Origin: Clostridiales bacterium Firm_07
GTDB lineage: Bacteria; Bacillota; Clostridia; Oscillospirales; CAG-272
Reading direction: 5' to 3'
Assembly (NCBI GenBank): GCA_001604005.1
Contig: LVAM01000012.1
Span: forward strand, 1 to 46,068
DNA length: 46,068 nucleotides
The position numbers and the translations under genes were made by a program. Under the pieces are notes generated by a model, which saw nothing but the letters and a program-made list of their open reading frames with translations, was not told the origin of the DNA and did not search any database. The stretch's first letter is position 1. Each line of letters opens with the position of its first letter. Positions 33,301 through 40,551 of the stretch are shown piece after piece.

Positions 33301-34078
33301 CAGCTTTCTTGCGGGAGAAGGAAACGCTTTCAGGTACGACTATGCAGCGTGGGAACTCATGTACGGAGAAGCCAGCAAGCACGCGGAGGATTACAGGATC
33401 ACCGTACCCGTGACGCCGGAAATGGGCGATATGCCGGACATGGAACCCGTGGCGATCCCCGTCAAGCCGAAGGTCGAGGGCGAGGACGCCATGACCAGCC
33501 TGCAAGAGCAGGGCGTGACGGTGGACGTGGGCGCGGACGATACGCAACTGCAAGCCACCATCGACGGCGCGGACGGACAAACGCTGCTTGAATATCTGAA
33601 CGGCGACGCCACCGACCTTCACATGGTTATCATGGGCGAGGACGGCAAGGTTCTGACCGAGATCGTGAACGGCAACACCAGCGCCCTTGCGGCAGCCATC
33701 GCCAGCTACAACGGGCGGACGATCACCGTCAACATCGCGGGCAAAAAGCTGTTTGCCGAGGGCGGACGCGCCACCAGCGCGTCGATCTTCGGCGAGGCTG
33801 GGCCGGAATGGGCTATCCCGGAGGAACACAGCGAGCGCACGGCGGAACTGCTGGACGCGGCACGCGCGGCCAGCGGCTTCACCTGGCCGGACATCCTGGC
33901 CCGCTTCGGCGGGCTGAACGCGGACGCGGGCCACACGCCCACGACGATTGTTTACAGCCCGACCATCAACGCGGCGGACGCGACGGGCGTTGAACAGGTG
34001 CTCCAGGAGGACAAGAAACGGCTTGACAAGTGGTTTGAAGAAAAGAAAATGCGGGATGCGGTGGAGGTGTACACATGA
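30371..34078 (+). CDS. tail tape measure protein
   Basis: 1235 aa, the longest gene in the late region. The N-terminal 280 residues match the TP901-type core tail tape measure domain (KSMADAEVALSTVYG, AAHAGWDFDQIMSGIPAAMQ). A hydrophobic section lies about 420-470 (VIAAAGPGLLLAGG, GGIGLGLIALTAAATAI). Long helical middle. It fixes tail length; with about 1.5 angstrom per residue the tail would be roughly 185 nm, if it follows other phages. Starts at GTG 30371. Confidence 0.93.
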   Translation: MASQTLETVIAINARVGNGFSQVGATLTELGSMVNGVSQQLINFGKDSVKVYREYEKSMADAEVALSTVYGRGTRELNQVMTQLDVSATEWAATTIFHTNDVANAISEAAHAGWDFDQIMSGIPAAMQLAQAGGLDLSEAVNYIVKSTNAAGIGFEDLGNFIDLWAFAANSSASTIGEFGDAMLRMGSTMRFAGNTEELMTLIAVTANAGATGSEAGTMIRNSMMRLIAPTDKAKKAMAQLGATSTETAALLNDESLAAANAELAAHGFSAFYTDGPKQGQMKNVLDIYRELYVALGDIAGGYENIDRNGAALSVLSAIFPTRTITEALTLLRGAAEGYDGLYEAMMGGDAAGYGQYAAETMMDTLDGKIETFESKVERLKQLVGEELSGQVEQATGFIGGLVDKLAEMDSDQLGALVSGLEVIAAAGPGLLLAGGAFRMIGYLLTPAGGIGLGLIALTAAATAIKQLEEADFAKNFGNMELDTQGIQSYVKTLGEDFKAAYAEVDGFKQALDKSVESYKTASSTFSATLFQDMITNAKLTDADKAALESLGQDMFLAVQGAIANSTAASMSYWQTLFGGDGTAEYDPAYQQIIDLTNQAYEDAMAEATTISQGLRAAMTSAFADGEISDEEYQQILSYMKSYNDAVARAAAEAQSEEDYIKMNKWLKQAQTASLEDIKGLAETATTERDEILAAQQDRFETEYFRLQYRGADAETLARAEAKYKAEQQKTNAAYDEFLFTLWDSQLQQSGQAENYGILAGYAKQYMSGELTSDTIYNLLKDQMGASVYTGADAGWIPSMKNTDRAQLGRLMGYMISSMGGNEGVEERIAYYEGIGDTAMAGRLRQMYAMEQLINNFGYSTALDKPAWDILNLTADYMNTNADEHLPSAMNKKNAEAVLLGQSDYTTATARATIAALGSGKGSMSAYFDAIGQSVNEGTVRAINSASLKGNAAKEYNNLVDQLMQNYDFERILADSSSFLAGEGNAFRYDYAAWELMYGEASKHAEDYRITVPVTPEMGDMPDMEPVAIPVKPKVEGEDAMTSLQEQGVTVDVGADDTQLQATIDGADGQTLLEYLNGDATDLHMVIMGEDGKVLTEIVNGNTSALAAAIASYNGRTITVNIAGKKLFAEGGRATSASIFGEAGPEWAIPEEHSERTAELLDAARAASGFTWPDILARFGGLNADAGHTPTTIVYSPTINAADATGVEQVLQEDKKRLDKWFEEKKMRDAVEVYT

Positions 34079-34311
34079 CGTTAAGCGGACAGGGATACAG
34101 ATGCAGCGCGGGAGAAACCTTTGACAGCGTGGCGCTTAATGTTTACGGCGATGAAAAGTACGCCTGCGAACTGCTGAACGCCAACCCCGCCCTTTGCACC
34201 ATCCCGATCTTTACCGGCGGCGAAATCCTGGCGCTTCCCGTGGTGGAAATCCCGGAGGACGACGGGGACACGGAGAAGATGCCGGATCGCGCCCCGTGGA
34301 AGGAGGGATAA
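34075..34311 (+). CDS. tail protein X (LysM-like baseplate protein)
   Basis: 78 aa. YRCSAGETFDSVALNVYGDE, LLNANPALC and EILALPVVE follow the P2 gpX pattern, which is a LysM-like fold in the baseplate hub. ATGA overlap with the tape measure gene. Confidence 0.82.
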   Translation: MTLSGQGYRCSAGETFDSVALNVYGDEKYACELLNANPALCTIPIFTGGEILALPVVEIPEDDGDTEKMPDRAPWKEG

Positions 34312-34314
34312 ACC

Positions 34315-35085
34315 GTGGGAGAAATCGCACGATGGAACGGGCACAAGTTTGAAGTGACGCCGAGCGTGATCCGCAGCTTTACGGGGCTGAACATCAAGGG
34401 AAGCAGCAAGACCGAGGACAAGGAAAGCGGCGGACAGGGGTATGTGTCCCGGAAACAGGGGCAGCCAAAGGAAATCAGCCTGACGGCGCACCTTTCCGCG
34501 CAGCTCGGATGCGACGTGCAGACCGAAGCCATGAGTTTTGTCAACCAGGCCACATCCGGCAGCAAGGACTATTTCTATATCGGCAGCAAGAAGCTCCTGA
34601 CGTGCAGCCTGATGCTGACGGAGGCAAGCGTTTCCGAAATCGGGATCACCAACGGCGGGAAATGGGTCAAGGCCGACGTAAAGCTGACATTCAAGCAATG
34701 CAGTAAGAACGACGGCAGCACCGGAGGCTCCAGCGGCGGCGGTGGCGGCGGAGGAGGAAGCAACAAAACATCCGTCAAAAAGAAATCGACCACCACCACC
34801 AAAAAGACCACCACAACCAACGTATTGCAGAAGGTCGCGGACGGCATAAAGACAGCCGTAACAACCGTTGTCAACAAGGTCAAAGACACGGTTACGAAGG
34901 TCAAGAACGCCCTGACCGGCAAGACGACCACGCAAAGCCCGCTTGCAAAAGCCGTAAGTACGGCGGTGACGAAGATCAAAAGCGTTGTGAGTGCGGCAAA
35001 GGCCGTCACCACGCAGAAGAAAACCACCACCACCAAATCCACCGGCGGCGGTGGCGGCGGTAAGCGCGTGAACATGGTTAAGTAA
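34315..35085 (+). CDS. baseplate/tail protein with low-complexity C-terminus
   Basis: 256 aa. Residues 1-130 are a beta-rich domain (FEVTPSVIRSFTGLNIKGSS, FYIGSKKLLTCSLMLTEAS) that resembles small P2-type tail proteins such as gpU, by position and look only. The rest is Gly8 runs, Lys/Thr repeats and a heptad-like TAVTTVVNKVKDTVTKVKNA. The tail may be a flexible linker or trimerising segment. GTG 34315. Confidence 0.62.
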   Translation: MGEIARWNGHKFEVTPSVIRSFTGLNIKGSSKTEDKESGGQGYVSRKQGQPKEISLTAHLSAQLGCDVQTEAMSFVNQATSGSKDYFYIGSKKLLTCSLMLTEASVSEIGITNGGKWVKADVKLTFKQCSKNDGSTGGSSGGGGGGGGSNKTSVKKKSTTTTKKTTTTNVLQKVADGIKTAVTTVVNKVKDTVTKVKNALTGKTTTQSPLAKAVSTAVTKIKSVVSAAKAVTTQKKTTTTKSTGGGGGGKRVNMVK

Positions 35086-35097
35086 GGAGGGGGACGC

Positions 35098-35418
35098 ATG
35101 GCGCAATACCAGATTGATAACGTCGCCTCCCCGATCAACTTCCAGGAGGACGACATCATCCTGCGGACGCTGCAAAACGCCAAAAATCTGCTGATGTGCC
35201 GTATGGGCGAGGTGCCCTATGACAGATACCGGGGATTCGACCCGGCGCTGTATGATCTGCCCATTGACGAGCTGCGGGTAGAACTGCTGCCGGAGCTTGA
35301 CCGCGTGATGATGTGGGAGCCGGACGTGGAAGTGGTGGACGCGGAAGCGACGCTGCTTGAAAACGGCGACGTGTATATCAAGGTCATTATCGAAGTGACC
35401 ATTAACGAAGGGGCATAG
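35098..35418 (+). CDS. baseplate wedge protein (gpW/gp25 family)
   Basis: 106 aa. SPINFQEDDIILRTLQNAKNLL and MGEVPYDRYRGFDP, then IDELRVELLPELDRVMMWEP, follow the GPW_gp25 pattern. It forms part of the baseplate wedge that contacts the sheath. Confidence 0.88.
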   Translation: MAQYQIDNVASPINFQEDDIILRTLQNAKNLLMCRMGEVPYDRYRGFDPALYDLPIDELRVELLPELDRVMMWEPDVEVVDAEATLLENGDVYIKVIIEVTINEGA

Positions 35419-35434
35419 AAAGGACGGTGAGAAC

Positions 35435-36535
35435 ATGGACAATACCGAATTGCATTATCTGACCTATGACCCAGAAGCGATATGGGAACAGATGATGATT
35501 AACTACGTCGAGGCGGGCGGCGACGTGCTCTACCCCGGCGACGAAAAGGAAATGCTGCTGCGGGCCGTACAGGAGGACATCGTACAGGTTTTCGCGGGCG
35601 TGGACAACGCCCTGCGGATGCAGACGCTCCGCTATGCCGTGGGCGATTATCTGGACATCCTGGGCGAACAGCGAGGATGCCACCGCATCGCGGCCAGCGC
35701 CGCCCGCGCCACCGTGACCATTACCAGCAACGCGACAGGACAAACCGACGTGCTGGAGGCGGGCACGGCCATGACGGCGGACGGCGAAATCTTCTATCTG
35801 CTGACGGAGGACTTGACGCTGACCGGCTACGCGCAGAGCGTGACCGTGGACGTGATCGCAGACCGCACGGGCAGCGTTGGAAACGGCCTGCTGACAGGCA
35901 CACAGATGGGCCTTGCCATTACCAACGCGGGCGTGAACAGCATCATTGTGGCGACGGACGCCACGGGCGGAAACGAGGCGGAGGACGACGAAACCTACCG
36001 CGAGCGCATCCGGGAATACGGCCTTGCGAGCGTTTCCACCGGCCCGGCAAGGCAGTACGAGGCGGCGGCAAAGGCTGTAAGCAGCGTGATCCTGGACGCC
36101 AGGGCCATCAACGCCAGCGCGGGCAACGTGGCAATCTATCTGATCCTGTCCACGCAGACGGGCGCTGCGGCGCTGCTTCAAAGCGTGCTGGACGCGCTTT
36201 CTGCGGAGGACGTGCGCCCGCTGACGGACAACGTAAGCGTTTATCAGGCGACCAACGTACCCTATACGCTGAACGTGAAATACGCCAGCGACAACAGCAG
36301 CGCCACCAGCGCGGCGATTGCGGCGGCGGTGAGCGACTACCAGGAGTGGCAGGACAACACCATCGGGCGGGCTTTCAACCCTGACCGGCTGATGGCGGCC
36401 ATCTACCAGGCAGGCGCGACGCGCGTTATTTGGGACACGGGGAGTAATTTCGACAGCGGGACGGTGGAATACACGGAGATCAACGCCAACGAACGGTGCA
36501 AGGGCACCATTACGCTGACGGCGATTTCTTCCTAA
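35435..36535 (+). CDS. baseplate J family protein
   Basis: 366 aa. Baseplate_J pattern: an N-terminal GDYLDILGEQRGCHRIAAS, a middle beta domain, and EDDETYRERIREYGLASVST followed by a Ala-rich strand region. It is a main wedge component in P2-like baseplates, next to gpW and gpI as here. Confidence 0.92.
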   Translation: MDNTELHYLTYDPEAIWEQMMINYVEAGGDVLYPGDEKEMLLRAVQEDIVQVFAGVDNALRMQTLRYAVGDYLDILGEQRGCHRIAASAARATVTITSNATGQTDVLEAGTAMTADGEIFYLLTEDLTLTGYAQSVTVDVIADRTGSVGNGLLTGTQMGLAITNAGVNSIIVATDATGGNEAEDDETYRERIREYGLASVSTGPARQYEAAAKAVSSVILDARAINASAGNVAIYLILSTQTGAAALLQSVLDALSAEDVRPLTDNVSVYQATNVPYTLNVKYASDNSSATSAAIAAAVSDYQEWQDNTIGRAFNPDRLMAAIYQAGATRVIWDTGSNFDSGTVEYTEINANERCKGTITLTAISS

Positions 36536-36550
36536 AGGCGGTGACGAAGA

Positions 36551-37330
36551 GTGTTTACATTCGACGTGACAAAGCACGTCCCGCGTTTTCTGCTGGAGGA
36601 TAAGAACGGCTACGCGCTGGCGAAGGCCATCGAGGCCGGAATCCAGATCATGAATGACACGATCCGGCAGGGCGTGAACTGCATTTATGACTACGACACG
36701 ATGCCGGAATGGCGGCTTGACGAATTGGCCTGGGAAACCAACTGCCTGTACGACTACAACGCTGACATCGCCACGAAGCGGCAATGGATCAAGAACGCGA
36801 TCCCGCTGTACCGGCTGTTCGGCACGCCGCAGGCGGTGTATCAATACGTCGCAAGCTACTTCGGTGGCATGGACTTGGAAGAAAACTGGCAGTACAACGG
36901 ATCGGCCTATCACTTCCGCGTGACGGTGGAAGGTGAATGGACGCCGGAAAATGAAGCCTGGGCGCGGAAAGCCATCGCCGCCGCAAAGAACGTGCGCAGC
37001 GTGCTTGATTCTCTGCGCATCGGGGCCAAATGCCATATCGGGATCGTGGCCGAGGGAAAGGTGCTGGCCCGGTTTACCTACCCGCTGACCGGCACGGAGA
37101 ATTGGGCCGGACGCTGGCCGCAGGAGAACACAAAGGGCGTCCTGGACGAAAGCGGCAGGGCGGGCCTTGCGGCGGACGCCGTGGGCTATCCCTTCCCCTA
37201 CGAAATGACAGGCACGCAGCCGGAGATCAGCACGGCGGGCGTGCTGGGCGAAATCGACATCCCAGCCGCACACGCGGAGGACACATACGCCAGAATCCTA
37301 TACAAGCTGTGCGGACAGGATGAAATCTGA
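36551..37330 (+). CDS. tail protein I (P2 gpI family)
   Basis: 259 aa. YDTMPEWRLDELAWETNCL, KRQWIKNAIPLYRLFGTPQA and YQYVASYFG are typical of tail_P2_I proteins, which complete the wedge and anchor tail fibres. GTG 36551. Residues past 190 form a small beta-rich C-terminal domain. Confidence 0.88.
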   Translation: MFTFDVTKHVPRFLLEDKNGYALAKAIEAGIQIMNDTIRQGVNCIYDYDTMPEWRLDELAWETNCLYDYNADIATKRQWIKNAIPLYRLFGTPQAVYQYVASYFGGMDLEENWQYNGSAYHFRVTVEGEWTPENEAWARKAIAAAKNVRSVLDSLRIGAKCHIGIVAEGKVLARFTYPLTGTENWAGRWPQENTKGVLDESGRAGLAADAVGYPFPYEMTGTQPEISTAGVLGEIDIPAAHAEDTYARILYKLCGQDEI

Positions 37331-37350
37331 CGAAAAGGAGGAGCGACATC

Positions 37351-37710
37351 ATGGCGGATGTATTCACCCTGGACAGCAACTATCTGGCCGGAAAGCGCAC
37401 GGAGATCAAGAATGATATTGCCTACGCGCGGTACAAGGTCGGGAGTAGCTGGTATCAGGCGGCGATCCAAAATGCCGTCGTGCTGGCAAGCGGCGTTGTG
37501 GAGGTTACTTTCCTCATCGACCATACCGTAAGCGGCAACATTACGGTGACGGGCGTTGAGCTGTACGACCACAACGGGCAGCGAATCGGCAGTAAGACGG
37601 TAAGCATCACGCGGGCGGACGCTACGGAGGGCATCTTGTATGTGTGCCGGTTCAGTCTGTTCCAAGTGAAGGAGAACACCAGCAATACCGGCGCGTATGA
37701 CGCGCTGTAA
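37351..37710 (+). CDS. tail-fibre-region protein, unknown
   Basis: 119 aa, beta-rich (VVLASGVVEVTFLIDHTVSG, ITVTGVELYDHNGQRIG). Similar small proteins follow gpI in clostridial phages and may be fibre adaptors. AAGGAGG upstream. Confidence 0.65.
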   Translation: MADVFTLDSNYLAGKRTEIKNDIAYARYKVGSSWYQAAIQNAVVLASGVVEVTFLIDHTVSGNITVTGVELYDHNGQRIGSKTVSITRADATEGILYVCRFSLFQVKENTSNTGAYDAL

Positions 37711-37728
37711 GGGAGGAAGTGAAACACA

Positions 37729-38019
37729 ATGAGTTATAACCAGCGGATCGGCTGGAAGGATCACGTCGTAGAGCGTCCGAGAACATACACGGAAACGGTC
37801 AACGGCGACGGCAGCAAGACCTTCACGGCGGCCCCCGGCACCGTGATCCAGCAAGGGACGCCGCAGAGCGCGACCAATTTCAACACCATGGACGAAGCGA
37901 TCCAGCATATCTGCATTGCGTTTGACGAGCTTCAAATGACGATGCAGGCGGAGCTTCGGGCGGCACAGGATGAAATTGCCACGCTGCAAGCCCAGGTCGC
38001 GGCCCTTGCCACCGAATAG
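37729..38019 (+). CDS. small fibre-region protein with helical end
   Basis: 96 aa. An N-terminal beta segment (GDGSKTFTAAPGTVIQQGTP) and a C-terminal coiled coil (MTMQAELRAAQDEIATLQAQ). Tail-tip accessory or chaperone candidate; family unknown. Confidence 0.65.
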   Translation: MSYNQRIGWKDHVVERPRTYTETVNGDGSKTFTAAPGTVIQQGTPQSATNFNTMDEAIQHICIAFDELQMTMQAELRAAQDEIATLQAQVAALATE

Positions 38020-38031
38020 GAGGGATGAGCG

Positions 38032-38226
38032 ATGGCATACAAGATCGTAAAATCCAGCAGCGGAACCCCGGAAAGCGAGAACAAATGCGAAGTGCTGATC
38101 GAATCGAGCAGCGACCTTGCCAACCTTCCCGCTGACCTTGCGCCCGGAAGCGTGGCCTATACCGCGAGCTTGAGCGCCATGTACATGAAAGCCATTGATG
38201 GCACCTGGACGCAGATCGGGGGCTGA
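38032..38226 (+). CDS. small fibre-region protein
   Basis: 64 aa, starts AYKIVKSSSGTPESENKCEV and ends SAMYMKAIDGTWTQIGG. Phage proteins with an ending like YMKxxDGTWxQIGG are found near tail fibres; function unknown. Confidence 0.65.
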   Translation: MAYKIVKSSSGTPESENKCEVLIESSSDLANLPADLAPGSVAYTASLSAMYMKAIDGTWTQIGG

Positions 38227-38230
38227 TGAA

Positions 38231-38548
38231 ATGGACGCATTGAGCATCGGCGCGGCCCTTGCCCTGACCGGCAACGCGGCGGCAGCAGCCCAGCAGGCGG
38301 CCCAGGACGCAAGCGACGCGGCCACCAACGCCAACAACAAGGCGACAGCGGCGAATAACGCGGCGACTTCCGCGAACGCCGCAGCAGCGGCGGCCAACAC
38401 CGCCGCAGCAGGCTATCCCACTCTGGACAAGGACGCCGTGATAGACCGCACGGCGTTTAATTACGCCTATATGCTGTTCCAGGCCGAATTGCGCGACATG
38501 CAGAAGCGGCTTGCGGCAGCGGAAGCGCAACTGGCGGCCCTGACATAA
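38231..38548 (+). CDS. alanine/asparagine-rich fibre-region protein
   Basis: 105 aa with a central run of short Ala/Asn/Thr repeats (about 10-60), like the fibrous shafts of short tail fibres, then a Tyr/Phe segment and a coiled coil of about 20 residues. ATG 38231; a longer frame upstream overlaps the previous gene. Confidence 0.62.
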   Translation: MDALSIGAALALTGNAAAAAQQAAQDASDAATNANNKATAANNAATSANAAAAAANTAAAGYPTLDKDAVIDRTAFNYAYMLFQAELRDMQKRLAAAEAQLAALT

Positions 38549-38570
38549 CGAAGCAAAGGAGGATCACCCG

Positions 38571-38801
38571 ATGGATGAAAACGAAATCCTGACCCCGGAA
38601 GAAGAAATCCAGGCGGAGGACATCATGCCCGACTTCCCGGAGGACGACCCGGAGGAATGGGAGCGCAAGCGCCGCGAGGAATGGGAAGCGAAGCTGGCCC
38701 CGTTCAAGGCCCTGCGGCAGACGATCAACGAGCACGACGAACTGATGGCGGAAACGCTGTACGAAGTTACCCTGCTTGAACTGGGAGAAATGGAGGAATA
38801 A
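38571..38801 (+). CDS. acidic small protein, unknown
   Basis: 76 aa, very acidic (EEEIQAEDIMPDFPEDDPEE) with helical C-terminal half ending GEMEE. AAAGGAGG upstream. Possibly a tail-assembly partner; not recognised. Confidence 0.62.
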   Translation: MDENEILTPEEEIQAEDIMPDFPEDDPEEWERKRREEWEAKLAPFKALRQTINEHDELMAETLYEVTLLELGEMEE

Positions 38802-38803
38802 CC

Positions 38804-38965
38804 ATGGCTTATAACCTGATGAAGCGGATCATCAACACCGCGAAGAAAGACGGCACGCTGGAGGAAAAGCGGGCCGGGATCATGGACAAGCTGGACGCCT
38901 TTCTGGCCGCTGACCGCCTGACCACGGCGCAGTACCAGGAACTTGTGGGGCTGATGGACGAATGA
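38804..38965 (+). CDS. small XkdX-like helical protein, paralog A
   Basis: 53 aa: a start AYNLMKRIINTAKKDGTLEE, then KLDAFLAADRLTTAQYQELV. The T-x2-QYxELV end resembles XkdX-type tail-region proteins. It is clearly related to the next gene, so a tandem duplication. ATG 38804 has GGAGGA upstream; the stop overlaps a start at 38962. Confidence 0.7.
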   Translation: MAYNLMKRIINTAKKDGTLEEKRAGIMDKLDAFLAADRLTTAQYQELVGLMDE

Positions 38966-39042
38966 GCCTGACGGCCTGGATCGCCGGGAAAATCATTGAC
39001 CGGCAGTACAACAAAATTCTGAAAGGATTGGAGGTAAACACC

Positions 39043-39213
39043 ATGACCTACAAGCTGATGAAGCGGCTCATTGAAAACGGCCTCAAGAAAGGCAACCTTG
39101 ACCGCGAAGCGACTATGCAGAAGCTCGACGTGTTCCTGATGGCTGACCGCATCACCGTGGAGGAATACCAGGAACTCGTCGAAATGATGGAGGAGGGCGG
39201 CACGAATGAATAA
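39043..39213 (+). CDS. small XkdX-like helical protein, paralog B
   Basis: 56 aa: TYKLMKRLIENGLKKGNLDR then KLDVFLMADRITVEEYQELV, matching paralog A along its length. ATG 39043 follows GGAGGTAAACACC. An in-frame ATG at 38962, overlapping the previous stop, would add 27 residues (LTAWIAGKIIDRQYNKILK); both are possible. Overlaps the DGR target gene start by 8 bp. Confidence 0.68.
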   Translation: MTYKLMKRLIENGLKKGNLDREATMQKLDVFLMADRITVEEYQELVEMMEEGGTNE

Positions 39214-40420
39214 CAGCCCGCTTGAATTTCTGGCGAAGAAGTACGGCAACGTCGTGAAGTACGACGCCAACGGCAACGTGGCCGGTATCTTCGTGAAATT
39301 CCCGAAGATGAAATCCTCTGACCTGGTTTCCGGCCTGCCGAACCACACCCACCCCGCCTTTATCATCAACGGCGTGGAGCAGGATTATATTCTGCTGGGC
39401 AAGTACAAGGGCGGCGACAACGGCGTTTCCGGCGGCGCGATCCTGTCCCTGCCGAACATCAACCCGATTCGCTCCCTGGGCGCGGATCAATGCCTGTCCC
39501 GCATGAAGCTGGCGGGCAGCGGCATTACCGGCATGACCTGTGCGGACTACGGCTTTATCAAGCTGCTGGCGCAGAAGATGGGCTGGAAGCCGCACGGCAA
39601 TACCGCGTGGGGGCAGGCGCACCAGGACGCGACGGCATGGGAAACCGGCAAGAGCATTTCGGTGAACAACGAGCGCGCCTACAACGGCTATATCTACAAG
39701 GCCCTGCAAGCGCACACCAGCGCGGCGGAGCTGCGGCCTGACATCGCCCCGACCTATTGGGAGCGCGGCAAGTATGTGGGCGGCATCAGCAACGACGGCA
39801 CGCCGGACGCCGCGCACCAGACCGGCTATCGGACGCTGAACGGCAGCGGCCCGCTGGACTGGTATCTTGGCAGCGATCCCGCGCTGCTGGCGGACATCAT
39901 CGGTTCTTCCATGGAACAGCAGTACGGCTATCGGATCGTCGATTGCGAGCTGCAAATCCTGGAGAACAACAACGCCGCCGACCCGGACGCCGACCTGTCC
40001 GCTTCTTCCGCCGCGTGGAAAGCGATCCTGCCCAACGCGGGCGACGACGGCTACACGCTGGTTGCCCCCGGCACCACCGGCACGCTGCATTGGAACTGGC
40101 TGAACGGGCATATTACCCTGGACACGCAATGCGACGACCTGACCGTTGGCAGCAAGGGCGAGAGCTTCAGCACGGTTGCCGTGAACAGCACGAACCTTCC
40201 GTATGTGCCGAGCATCGTCAAGGAGCTGGGCCTTATCAAGACCGACGCAAACGACGACACCCCCGGCTATTACTACGTCAACTTCACGGCGGGCGAGCGC
40301 TTCCCGCGTCGCGGCGGCTACTACCTCAACGGCTCCGCCGCGGGCTTGGGGTTTGTCAGCTCCGCCAGCGAGCGCGGCAATGCGGGCAACAACTATGGCT
40401 GCCGCCCGCGCTCCCTCTGA
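39206..40420 (+). CDS. DGR target: tail-tip receptor-binding protein with variable C-terminal lectin-type domain
   Basis: 404 aa. The N-terminal part (about 1-110) holds SGLPNHTHPAFIINGVEQD, seen in phage fibre proteins. The C-terminal region is like the C-type lectin (formylglycine-generating enzyme type) domains that display DGR diversity, ending RFPRRGG...GLGF...ERGNAGNNYGCRPRSL. The last 36 codons lie in the variable repeat. Eight codons differ from the template: residues 372, 374, 378, 383, 385, 387, 388 and 394. It probably mediates host binding at the tail tip, so variation would shift host range. Starts with GGAGGAGGG 6-8 nt upstream. Confidence 0.92.
   Translation: MNNSPLEFLAKKYGNVVKYDANGNVAGIFVKFPKMKSSDLVSGLPNHTHPAFIINGVEQDYILLGKYKGGDNGVSGGAILSLPNINPIRSLGADQCLSRMKLAGSGITGMTCADYGFIKLLAQKMGWKPHGNTAWGQAHQDATAWETGKSISVNNERAYNGYIYKALQAHTSAAELRPDIAPTYWERGKYVGGISNDGTPDAAHQTGYRTLNGSGPLDWYLGSDPALLADIIGSSMEQQYGYRIVDCELQILENNNAADPDADLSASSAAWKAILPNAGDDGYTLVAPGTTGTLHWNWLNGHITLDTQCDDLTVGSKGESFSTVAVNSTNLPYVPSIVKELGLIKTDANDDTPGYYYVNFTAGERFPRRGGYYLNGSAAGLGFVSSASERGNAGNNYGCRPRSL
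40296..40415 (+). repeat. DGR variable repeat (VR)
   Basis: A 120-bp copy of TR (offset 710 bp). The 12 differences are at 40319, 40325, 40326, 40337, 40338, 40353, 40359, 40364, 40365, 40368, 40385 and 40386; in every case TR has A. The last 29 bases are identical, including the GC-rich end GCCGCCCGCGCTCCC (40401-40415) that fits the initiation of mutagenic homing. The VR ends inside the second-to-last codon before the stop. Confidence 0.96.
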
Positions 40421-40451
40421 ACCCCTGACGACTGAAAACTGAATCCCTGAT

Positions 40452-40476
40452 GGGGCCGCCCGGTAGGGCGCGCCCC
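40452..40476 (+). promoter_or_regulatory. hairpin with GGTA loop downstream of VR
   Basis: GGGGC-CGCCC pairs with GGGCG-C-GCCCC across one bulged C: 10 bp with loop GGTA. It starts 36 bp past the VR end. In the Bordetella phage DGR and several others, an inverted repeat with a four-base loop of the form GRNA lies just downstream of VR and promotes homing; GGTA fits that form. No poly-T follows, so a terminator is less likely. No match sits downstream of TR. Confidence 0.65.
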
Positions 40477-40487
40477 CGTCTCCCTCC

Positions 40488-40527
40488 ATCACGCGCGCGT
40501 TAATAGATTCGGTGACGCGCGCGTGAT
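40488..40527. repeat. 13-bp perfect inverted repeat
   Basis: ATCACGCGCGCGT (40488-40500) and its exact complement ACGCGCGCGTGAT (40515-40527) flank 14 bases. It lies between the target gene and the Avd-like gene. Could be a second cruciform, an operator for the retroelement genes, or a terminator without T run. Confidence 0.6.
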
Positions 40528-40551
40528 AATGTTCTGATAAGGTGAAATGGT

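Noticed and set aside
21933-33934. Several very long open frames on the minus strand across the structural genes (for example 21933-23894, 28862-31171, 31508-33934)
   Set aside because: They mirror plus-strand genes with clear homology. High GC at third positions makes stop codons rare on the other strand; they lack ribosome-binding sites and sensible composition.
1-40527. GCGCGCGTGAT at 7-17 and at 40517-40527 as paired attachment sites
   Set aside because: An 11-base alternating GC word in GC-rich DNA; the second copy lies in the middle of the phage.
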